In this document: piece by piece, positions 57,287 to 64,000 of the stretch | How the letters are laid out: each line of letters opens with the position of its first letter | How positions within the stretch are numbered: position 1 is the stretch's first letter | Assembly: GCF_018448925.1 (NCBI RefSeq) | Contig: NZ_RCWE01000001.1 | Coordinates: forward strand, 440,997 to 504,996 | Reading direction: 5' to 3' | Source: Photorhabdus akhurstii | GTDB lineage: Bacteria; Pseudomonadota; Gammaproteobacteria; Enterobacterales; Enterobacteriaceae | Length of the DNA stretch: 64,000 nt | Position numbers and translations under genes: made by a program | Notes under the pieces: generated by a model | Told to the model about the DNA's origin: nothing | The model's database searches: none | The model's input: the letters and a program-made list of their open reading frames with translations, nothing else

Positions 57287-57408
57287 AATATTTTTCTGTT
57301 TTTTTAATTAACTGCTATGAATTTGACGATGGGATTCTACCTGATCTCAGGCAATTCGTGGGAAAAAACCATGAATGTACTTTCGCTTTTTGGTGAATTA
57401 ATCAGATA

Positions 57409-57467
57409 ACAAATGATAGCGCTATCACAATAATGAATTACGATCATAGATAGCGCTATCATTTGTG
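57409..57467. promoter_or_regulatory. Two inverted operator palindromes for the LacI repressor
   Basis: ACAAATGATAGCGCTATC at 57409-57426 and the reverse complement of the same sequence at 57450-57467 region place two GATAGCGCTATC palindromes (centres near 57420 and 57454, 34 bp apart) in the divergent region. The central CG and dyad are typical of LacI/GalR operators; two sites about three helical turns apart suit cooperative repression. Confidence 0.87.
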
Positions 57468-57540
57468 ACTAATATCACTAGCAGAAGACAGAGGGCAGAA
57501 AGTAGGTAGAGCGGAATGAGATTTTTGTCAGGGGGAATTG

Positions 57541-57984
57541 ATGCTAAAGAGGTTACTTACCCAGGATGTGATCCAAGTGATACCGGATATTGAAAATTGG
57601 CGCGAAGCAATCGCGATTGCTTGTCAGCCTTTGGTGGAAAATGGTGCCATTTCTTCTCGCTATATTGATGCTATTTATCGTTCGCATGAGGCAATTGGTC
57701 CCTATTATGTTGTCGGTCCCGGAATCGCTATGCCACATGCCAGACCTGAGGAAGGGGTCAATAAATTGGCTTTAGCCTTAACCGTGATTAGTAATGGAGT
57801 GGGGTTTGGGTCTGCGGAAAATGATCCGATCAAGTTGTTGATTGTCCTAGCAGCAACTGACAGCCATAGTCATATTGAGGTGATCGCTCAGCTTGCTGAG
57901 TTGTTTGATAATCAACAGGATGTTGCATTGTTGATGAGTGCCAAAAGTAAAGAAGAGATTCTTGCCGTGGTTAACCAGTATTAA
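57541..57984 (+). CDS. PTS EIIA component, ascorbate/mannitol type
   Basis: A 147-residue EIIA of the fructose/mannitol-ascorbate fold with the phosphorylated His in GIAMPHARPEEG. The start at 57541 follows GGGGGAATTG; a TTG at 57538 adds one residue. First gene of a IIA-IIB-IIC operon; it receives phosphate from HPr. Confidence 0.9.
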   Translation: MLKRLLTQDVIQVIPDIENWREAIAIACQPLVENGAISSRYIDAIYRSHEAIGPYYVVGPGIAMPHARPEEGVNKLALALTVISNGVGFGSAENDPIKLLIVLAATDSHSHIEVIAQLAELFDNQQDVALLMSAKSKEEILAVVNQY

Positions 57985-58013
57985 GTCGCTATTTTTTGCT
58001 ATGGGGAAACAGT

Positions 58014-58301
58014 ATGAAAATCACAGTCGTTTGCGGGCATGGGTTAGGTACCAGTTTGATGATGGAAATGAGTATCAAAAGTATTCTGAAAGAGATGGGA
58101 ATCGATGCCAGTGTTGATCACGTTGATCTGGGGTCAGCAAAAGCAACTCAAAGCGATATTTTTGTCGGTACTAAAGATATTACGGAACAACTAGTTGTTC
58201 AGGCCGTCGATGGCAAAATTGTTGCGCTGGACAATATGGTGGATAAATCGGCAATGAAAGTACGTCTGTCCGCAGCATTAGCGGAACTTGGTGCTCTGTA
58301 A
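58014..58301 (+). CDS. PTS EIIB component, ascorbate type
   Basis: A 95-residue IIB with the phosphorylatable Cys in the P-loop ITVVCGHGLGTSLMMEMS. The start at 58014 follows TATGGGGAAACAGT. It passes phosphate from IIA to the sugar bound to IIC. Ends 13 bp before the IIC start. Confidence 0.92.
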   Translation: MKITVVCGHGLGTSLMMEMSIKSILKEMGIDASVDHVDLGSAKATQSDIFVGTKDITEQLVVQAVDGKIVALDNMVDKSAMKVRLSAALAELGAL

Positions 58302-58314
58302 TCGGGAGGACGTT

Positions 58315-59568
58315 ATGGAATTTTTCCATTTTCTGATGAGTGTCCTATCAGAACCTGCGATTTTGGTTGGTCTTATCGCGCTTATTGGTTTGATCTTGCA
58401 AAGGAAACCGGTGACGGAATGTATCAAAGGCACTATAAAAACCATTATGGGGTTTGTGATCTTGGGAGCGGGGGCTGGATTAGTCGTCTCTTCGCTGGGG
58501 GATTTTGCTGAGATTTTCCAACACGCTTTTGGTATTCAGGGGGTAATGCCAAACAACGAAGCCATTGTTTCTATTGCGCAAAAAGGTTTTGGTAAAGAAA
58601 TGGCAATGATCATGTTCTTTGCTATGGTGATCAATATTTTGATTGCACGTTTTACCCCGTGGAAATTTATCTTTCTGACCGGGCATCACACATTATTTAT
58701 GTCCATGATGGTCGCGGTGATTCTGGCGACAGCAGGGATCAAAGGCACTATGCTAGTGGCTATTGGTTCTGTGGTTGTTGGTGTTGCTATGGTTTTCTTC
58801 CCGGCGATTGCCCATCCATATATGAAGAAAGTAACAGGTTCTGATGACGTTGCCATTGGGCATTTTTCCACGCTTTCCTATGTTTTATCTGGTTTTATTG
58901 GCAGTAAACTGGGAAATAAAGCGTATTCAACAGAAGAGATGAATGTTCCGAAAAGCTTGCTGTTTCTGCGTGATACACCAGTTGCCATCTCTTTTACGAT
59001 GGCGATTATTTTCATGATCAGTTGCTTATTCGCTGGTAGTGATTTTGTGAGAGAAGTCAGTGGTGGGAAAAATGGATTTATGTTCTCGCTAATGCAATCT
59101 ATTACTTTTGCCGCTGGTGTATACATTATTCTGCAAGGTGTGAGAATGGTCATTGCAGAAATCGTTCCCGCGTTTAAAGGAATTTCTGACAAACTGGTAC
59201 CAAATGCTAAACCAGCATTAGATTGCCCGGTTGTCTTCCCTTACGCGCCTAATGCAGTATTGGTAGGGTTCTTGAGCAGTTTTGTGGCTGGTGTTATCGG
59301 TATGTTTATACTGTATGCACTAGGTATGACGGTCATTATTCCCGGCGTAGTGCCACACTTCTTTGTTGGTGCAGCGGCTGGAGTTTTTGGTAATGCGACA
59401 GGGGGGCGTAGAGGCGCTATTCTCGGGGCTTTTGCTCAGGGCTTTCTGATCACCTTTTTACCCGTGTTCCTGTTGCCCGTCTTGGGGGATATTGGTATTG
59501 CCAACACGACATTCAGTGATGCTGATTTTGGCGCATTGGGCATTCTGTTAGGGATTATTGTTCGTTGA
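58315..59568 (+). CDS. PTS EIIC component, UlaA-type
   Basis: A 417-residue membrane permease with about 11 helices, of the UlaA/SgaT family (GLILQRKPVTECIKGTIKTI, GFVILGAGAGLVVSSL, FLTGHHTLFMSMMVAVIL, FFVGAAAGVFGNATGGRRGA). The start at 58315 follows CGGGAGGACGTT. The family transports L-ascorbate and related sugar acids or pentitols. No lactonase or catabolic enzyme follows, so the substrate is unclear. A CAGGG..CCCTG hairpin at 59586-59612 may end the operon. Confidence 0.92.
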   Translation: MEFFHFLMSVLSEPAILVGLIALIGLILQRKPVTECIKGTIKTIMGFVILGAGAGLVVSSLGDFAEIFQHAFGIQGVMPNNEAIVSIAQKGFGKEMAMIMFFAMVINILIARFTPWKFIFLTGHHTLFMSMMVAVILATAGIKGTMLVAIGSVVVGVAMVFFPAIAHPYMKKVTGSDDVAIGHFSTLSYVLSGFIGSKLGNKAYSTEEMNVPKSLLFLRDTPVAISFTMAIIFMISCLFAGSDFVREVSGGKNGFMFSLMQSITFAAGVYIILQGVRMVIAEIVPAFKGISDKLVPNAKPALDCPVVFPYAPNAVLVGFLSSFVAGVIGMFILYALGMTVIIPGVVPHFFVGAAAGVFGNATGGRRGAILGAFAQGFLITFLPVFLLPVLGDIGIANTTFSDADFGALGILLGIIVR

Positions 59569-59878
59569 TTGTGGATTTGGCATTGAAACAGGGGGTTATA
59601 AACACCCTGTCTCTTGCCAAAATGTTGATGTAAACCATTTGACTGTGGTAAGGCATCGGTCAATGCTCATAAAAATCTCTTGGTTTCATCGTTTTTTATA
59701 TAAAGTCTTCAACAGAAATAAGAAAGTAAATTTTCAAAAAAATGATTATTTAGTCACGTTTTTAGCCCTTTATTTTAATTCGTCAAATTGTTATCCATAT
59801 ATCAGTTAGGGGAACTTAAGCAAAATTCAGGTTAATTAAACAGGTCAGAGAGAAATATGTAGCAATGAAATCTATTGT

Positions 59879-60574
59879 TTATAGCAAAATATGGCCTATG
59901 GATTGAAGGTATTTGGGGGGAATATAAAGATCATAATTATTCTCTTTGCAAAGTGTTCTTAGCTCAATGGCTGAGTTAACTGATAGTTTCTCATAGATAC
60001 TTTCGAAATATTTTTCCACAGTGCGATATGAAATTTTCATTTCGTCAGCGATATATTTATTGCTAACTCCACGGCAGAATAAAAAAATGATTATCCATTC
60101 TTTCTCTTTTAATAGATTGTTAGGTTGCTGAAATCGGATTGATATAGCAATATTGTTCTCCATATAATGAGATACGGTAAAGTTATGTATTTCTCTGGCA
60201 TGAGAAATTATGCCAATACACTGTTTATTTTCATCCATTAATGGATATTTATCACAGAAATAGGATGTAGTTTGCTCGTTTTTGGTTTGAGGGAAAGTGC
60301 TAAGAGATGATATTCGTTGCATACCCTGCAATACCTTATGATCATGTTCCTCAAAAAGATGAGCAAATTGATTAACGGGTGAAGGTAACTCTTTATCGGT
60401 ATACCCAATAATATCAAAATTTTCAGGTAATTTATTAGCCCTAATAAACATTTTATTTGCATAAATAAAGCGGAACTCCTTATCTTTTACAAACCACGGT
60501 TCTGAGCTTTTATCCCACATATTAGTTAATTGAGGAGTAATAAAAGGGACTTTTTTACATCCTGATTGACTCAT
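59879..60574 (-). CDS. PAS4-type LuxR solo regulator
   Basis: The 231-residue protein has an N-terminal PAS-like domain (EPWFVKDKEFRFIYANKMFI, KYPLMDENKQCIGIISHARE) instead of an AHL-binding domain, and a C-terminal LuxR HTH at about 160-220 (WIIIFLFCRGVSNKYIADEM, YRTVEKYFESIYEKLSVNS). No luxI-type gene is nearby. This matches the PAS4-LuxR solos abundant in Photorhabdus, proposed to sense host or exogenous signals. One of three tandem paralogues. Confidence 0.9.
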   Translation of the reverse strand: MSQSGCKKVPFITPQLTNMWDKSSEPWFVKDKEFRFIYANKMFIRANKLPENFDIIGYTDKELPSPVNQFAHLFEEHDHKVLQGMQRISSLSTFPQTKNEQTTSYFCDKYPLMDENKQCIGIISHAREIHNFTVSHYMENNIAISIRFQQPNNLLKEKEWIIIFLFCRGVSNKYIADEMKISYRTVEKYFESIYEKLSVNSAIELRTLCKENNYDLYIPPKYLQSIGHILL

Positions 60575-60629
60575 ATTTGACCTTTATAACATTATTACCT
60601 TATAAAAAATTTGAATAAGTAGACGGTAT

Positions 60630-61307
60630 TTATAAGTAAGACAATAAGAACCTTTTTGGCGCATAGAGATCAAAACTATTTAGTCGGCAATATTCCTCCA
60701 ATTGTGAATCTGAGTTAATTTTCAATTTATTATAAATCTTTCTTATATATTCTTCTATGGTTTTATCTGAGATTTTGAGTAATTGACAGATTTGTGTCCT
60801 ACTATATTTTTGTAGAAAAAGAAAAACAATTTCCCATTCCTGTTCAGTAAGGAGATGAGTTGGTGATTGAAACCTAATAGAAGCAGGCAGTTTACTATGA
60901 AATAGCCGAGTCAATGAATTATCCTGAACTTTCCAGGCATGGAAAAGAATACCGATGCATTCATTGTTATCATCATAGAATGGAAATTTCTCTTGGAAAT
61001 AAGATGATAAAACTTTATCTCGGCCAAATACATGTGTCTCTAATGATAAAATACTTTCTCTATTTTTTATGACCTGCAAATCATGTATAATAAAATCTTT
61101 GGCAAATTCATTACCTTTCCAGGGGATATCACTATCGTATTTACCTTCATAATCATAGTTTGCATTCATATTTTGGAGTTTAATTAATGCATCATTACCA
61201 TAGAGAAAGCAGGAAGATTTATCCTTTATTCCCCAAGGTTCATTGCTTACTTCCAGGGTATTGATTATTTGTAGCGAAGTAGTGGAATTTTTTCTAGTCA
61301 TATTCAT
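60630..61307 (-). CDS. PAS4-type LuxR solo regulator (second)
   Basis: A 225-residue paralogue: PAS-like part (EPWGIKDKSSCFLYGNDALI, KFPFYDDNNECIGILFHAWK) and HTH (WEIVFLFLQKYSRTQICQLL, DKTIEEYIRKIYNKLKINS). Alignment spans the whole length of the other copies, with all HTH helices intact. Transcribed together with the copy at 59879 (55 bp apart) and downstream of the degenerate copy. Confidence 0.9.
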   Translation of the reverse strand: MNMTRKNSTTSLQIINTLEVSNEPWGIKDKSSCFLYGNDALIKLQNMNANYDYEGKYDSDIPWKGNEFAKDFIIHDLQVIKNRESILSLETHVFGRDKVLSSYFQEKFPFYDDNNECIGILFHAWKVQDNSLTRLFHSKLPASIRFQSPTHLLTEQEWEIVFLFLQKYSRTQICQLLKISDKTIEEYIRKIYNKLKINSDSQLEEYCRLNSFDLYAPKRFLLSYL

Positions 61308-61320
61308 GTAATATTTTGAT

Positions 61321-61794
61321 TTAGGAAAACATCATGCTTTCTTGTTGCAAAAATTTCTCTGGTGCGTTGAGCTCAAAGTCATTGAGATAACGATATCCCT
61401 CTAGTTTTTGGATAGTATATTTTTGTAAAAAGAGGAAAATAATAGCATGCTTAACTTGAGTAAAAAGTTCATATGGTGTTTGGTACATAACGGATGCTAG
61501 TAATTTTCCATAAAACAGACAGGTTAGAGAAAAAACTTTTGCTTTATTTACATGAAAGAGAGTACCAAGACAGTGCTGTGAATCCTGATCTTCTGTAATC
61601 GGTGCAGGTAATTCACTTGCTGAAAGTTCGGTAATATCAGAGTTTTTAGATAAGTTGAGTTGTTGGTAAAAAAACGGATTGGCACAGATAGATTTTGGCT
61701 GGCAATGTTTAGCTTCCCAAAGATTATAGTTTTTTTCTCTCAGGTAAACTAATTGCGGAGTGATATTATTTTGTTTGTTTTTTATATTTAACAT
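61321..61794 (-). pseudogene. Internally deleted PAS4-LuxR paralogue lacking the DNA-binding helices
   Basis: A 157-residue open frame that aligns to its two neighbours except for two in-frame gaps: about 50 residues of the PAS domain (after ELPAPITEDQ) and about 40 residues spanning the HTH (between LFLQKY and YLNDFELNAPEKFL). Reading frame is preserved across both. It cannot bind DNA in the normal way. It could be a decaying gene or a dominant-negative partner. Starts the three-gene cluster. Confidence 0.75.
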
Positions 61795-62119
61795 GACAAC
61801 TCCTTAATGAGTATTTTAATCATTATCTGAAGAGTTTTTCTATTGATTCCATTTAAAATAACCTGATTATATAACAGATTGCAATAATTAATTCGTATAA
61901 AGATAAAATTTATCGATTTTTACCTGAATCCGTTAATCAAATAGTTTATTATTATATGTAAAAATACCTCTATATGAGAATATATAAACATCAGTATTGT
62001 TTAGTACTAAAATTATTTAAATCATTTCATGCCAGTTTGATTTAATAGTTAACATCCCTTCCTGTACTTTTATTTTCCTTGGCTGTCGAGATCATATTGT
62101 ATGGTTTTTGTTCTGTGAA
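61795..62119. other. AT-rich gap upstream of the LuxR cluster
   Basis: A 325-bp very AT-rich stretch between the first LuxR-like gene and the RpiR regulator gene. It should include the cluster promoter; no gene or distinct motif is seen. Confidence 0.55.
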
Positions 62120-62896
62120 TTAAGACGTTGCCTGTAATAATAATAAATCAATGAGCATGATCAGATTAGACTCGAATGAAGTGATCTCGTTGATTTCCGC
62201 ATCAAAATAAATTGCCTCGTCATATAGTGCAAAGTGCACATCAGCTAGTGAAGCCAATGGATTAGCAGATGAGCGGGTGAATGCAATGACTGTCATACCA
62301 ATATTATGAGCAATGCGTACTTTATCCAACACTTGTTCTGTCTGACCGCTGCGAGAGATAGCGATAAAAACTTCATATTTCATCGCATTACTTAGGAAGA
62401 TCTTACGGCTATCTCCTGGGTCGGATCTGAAAGCCGTTTTCCCTAGTACTTGCAATTTTTGCGTCAAATAATTGACAAATAGCCCGGAAAAACCAGCACC
62501 ATAGAGAAAAAAACTCTCTTTCTCACGTAGCAGCGTGCTAAAACATGACATTCTTTCTGGTGTGACCAAAGTGAAAGTTTTACGGTAGTTAGCCACGAAG
62601 TGTTCAAATGCATCAGGAATTATCTCATCATGATGGGGTTGCGTATTCCCGAAAATGGGCATTCCACCGGACAACAGTTGTTTGCAGTACCAAATAAATT
62701 CACTATAGCCACTGAACCCCAGTTTCTGGCATAGACGCATAATAGTGGCGGGAGAAATGAACGTGGCTTTTGCCAGCTCACGTACTGTAATCTGCCCAAT
62801 TAACAATGGATGCGCGGTTAAATAAGATAATACGCGGTATTCCGCGCGAGTTATTTTTTCGCTGCGCTGTAACAAAGGGGCTAACCGATTATCCAT
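62120..62896 (-). CDS. MurR/RpiR-family regulator with SIS domain
   Basis: The 258-residue regulator has an N-terminal RpiR HTH (TVRELAKATFISPATIMRLC, KLGFSGYSEFIWYCKQ) and a C-terminal SIS sugar-phosphate-binding domain at about 110-245 (FFLYGAGFSGLFVNYLTQKL, FIAISRSGQTEQVL). It is on the same strand as the GH4 enzyme gene and likely regulates it in response to a phospho-sugar, as GlvR-type regulators do for alpha-glucoside operons. Confidence 0.88.
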   Translation of the reverse strand: MDNRLAPLLQRSEKITRAEYRVLSYLTAHPLLIGQITVRELAKATFISPATIMRLCQKLGFSGYSEFIWYCKQLLSGGMPIFGNTQPHHDEIIPDAFEHFVANYRKTFTLVTPERMSCFSTLLREKESFFLYGAGFSGLFVNYLTQKLQVLGKTAFRSDPGDSRKIFLSNAMKYEVFIAISRSGQTEQVLDKVRIAHNIGMTVIAFTRSSANPLASLADVHFALYDEAIYFDAEINEITSFESNLIMLIDLLLLQATS

Positions 62897-62942
62897 TATC
62901 TATTATCCATTATTTATCCAGTGATAGCAGGCAGCCATATCA

Positions 62943-63069
62943 TATACCCGTTATCTTTCAAGTTGCCTCTTTGTTGGCTGTACTCACTCACCCCGGTCAC
63001 ATAGTTATCTATGCTCCCGGGGATTCGCTCCCTCGCTGTCGCGATGCATATTGAAATCCATAGGATATG
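62943..63069 (+). repeat. ERIC element 5
   Basis: A complete ~127-bp ERIC between the GH4 and RpiR genes (ATACCCGTTATCTTTCAAG to GCATATTGAAATCCATAGGA). Confidence 0.9.
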
Positions 63070-63206
63070 TATGTTCGGCTGTTCGATAATCGAATTGTGG
63101 TGAATTTTCTTAATCTCCACAAGATAATGATTGCCGGACAGTGAGCCGGCTCGCATAAAAATCTTCTTTTTTATGTAAAAAAGGCAGATTATAGGTTAAA
63201 TATTGG

Positions 63207-64000
63207 TTAAATTGCTTCACCTTGGTGCCAGGCTTGGTTAAGTGTAGGCCAATAACCTTGGTTAGCTTCGATCATTTCATCCAGAATCGCTTTGGCTTGT
63301 TGCATAGTAGGTACGGTACGATTCAGTGTGAAGGCTTGCAGCACTTTCTCATAGCTACCTTCTAATGCGGCTTCCACTAACAACTGTTCTGAAGCCAGTT
63401 GTTGCGCTAGCAGCGCCTGATGAAACAGGGGGATGTTCCCTATACGTACCGGTTCAGGACCTTGAGCGGTAATGTAAGCGGGTATTTCCACCATTGCATC
63501 GTAAGGTAAGTTAGCGATAGCGCCCCTATTCTCGGTAATCACCAGATGGCGCTGACGCAAATCAAAAGCCAGTGAGCATGCTACGTCAACAATAAAAGCG
63601 CCGTGTACCCCGACATGGAAAGCGTCGGGTAAAATGCCTGTGCGTTTAAACTCAGCCGCTGCTTTAAACAACTTCTTTTCCCGACCGTCCATCACTTCGT
63701 TGGCACGGGTATAGTCAGGATTTTGGTGCTCAACAATGTGGTTTGGCATCAGATAGTATTGCAAATAGGGATTAGGCACATAATCAGGAAAATGGTCCAT
63801 GATCGGCTTGATATTACGCCAGGTTTTAACCCATGACGGATCAGCATGTTGCGGGTCTGTCTGTGCCGCATCAGCAGTCAGCAGGCCATGCTGAGCGATA
63901 TGACGACGTAATTCAGGCAAATGATCTTTTCCGTTCACCCATACTCTGGTAAACCAGCCGAAATGGTTCAGACCAAAGTAATCGACGGTGATATCGTGAC
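63207..64000 (-). CDS. glvA: Family 4 glycosidase, 6-phospho-alpha-glucosidase type (5' end outside window)
   Basis: The visible 264 C-terminal residues match GH4 6-phospho-alpha-glucosidase: DYFGLNHFGWFTRVWVNGKD, DHFPDYVPNPYLQYYLMP, DAFHVGVHGAFIVDVA and ITENRGAIANLPYDAMVEIP. The frame continues past an internal ATG at 63938 to the window edge, so the NAD-binding N-terminus and CN(x)P motif lie outside. GH4 enzymes need NAD and Mn and hydrolyse phosphorylated disaccharides imported by PTS. Symbol is by similarity. Confidence 0.88.
   Translation of the reverse strand, partial: HDITVDYFGLNHFGWFTRVWVNGKDHLPELRRHIAQHGLLTADAAQTDPQHADPSWVKTWRNIKPIMDHFPDYVPNPYLQYYLMPNHIVEHQNPDYTRANEVMDGREKKLFKAAAEFKRTGILPDAFHVGVHGAFIVDVACSLAFDLRQRHLVITENRGAIANLPYDAMVEIPAYITAQGPEPVRIGNIPLFHQALLAQQLASEQLLVEAALEGSYEKVLQAFTLNRTVPTMQQAKAILDEMIEANQGYWPTLNQAWHQGEAI

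Noticed and set aside
1-64000. CRISPR array or defence island
   Set aside because: I saw no regularly spaced repeats with unique spacers and no cas-like genes; the only repeated short elements are ERICs and the array at 1-4714.

Overview
The window looks like a chromosomal segment of a Photorhabdus-type enterobacterium (Morganellaceae). The base is a full Enterobacterales flagellar cluster in the usual order, five ERIC-type repeats (four plus others cut or complete as listed), a cluster of PAS-type LuxR solos of the kind known to be expanded in Photorhabdus, a PutA/PutP pair, and a moderately AT-rich composition. The species call is inference; no rRNA is present.

Layout. 1-5100: a tandem array of four near-identical secreted ~346-residue proteins (period about 1222 bp), each followed by an intrinsic terminator and a stub of a PAAR gene, with the only complete PAAR gene after the last copy. 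This looks like a type VI secretion effector/immunity-type island. 5.2-9.0 kb: a toxin-antitoxin pair, an ERIC and a four-gene LemA/GIDE membrane operon. 9.1-13.5 kb: decayed mobile DNA (TnpB remnant, broken toxin with intact antitoxin), a duplicated scrap of a cytidine deaminase gene, and a phage-type tail-fibre locus that is flanked by two inverted 26-bp sites closely resembling the Gin/Pin family crossover site, so it appears to be an invertible fibre-tip switch.

13.7-32 kb: flagellar genes fliRQPONML, fliKJIHGF (minus), fliE (plus), then after an inserted block (tiny ORF plus a Tad2/DUF2829-like fusion protein) fliTSD (minus), fliC, fliA, fliZ (plus). Good sigma-28 promoters are visible for fliC and fliD. 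32.5-45 kb: a GNAT acetyltransferase, proline utilisation (putA, putP) with PutA-type operator motifs, xylitol dehydrogenase plus xylulokinase, wrbA with a structured RNA-like element at its 3' end, cycA, and a tRNA-Lys with CUU anticodon.

45-56 kb: an Ail/Lom barrel protein, a pseudogene, the dsdC/dsdX/dsdA D-serine detoxification locus, a two-HKD phospholipase D-like protein, a small ParD-like toxin-antitoxin pair, a short ORF with pentapeptide repeats, an old yellow enzyme, a SnoaL-like protein and an Rrf2 regulator. 56-64 kb: a LacI regulator divergent from an ascorbate-type PTS (IIA, IIB, IIC) with two inverted operator palindromes between them, three tandem PAS-LuxR genes (the third internally deleted), an RpiR/SIS regulator and the 3' part of a GH4 6-phospho-glycosidase that runs off the window.

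The items most worth follow-up are the invertible fibre cassette, the immunity-like array with PAAR stubs, the Tad2-like fusion inside the flagellar cluster, and the nested-hairpin element beside wrbA.
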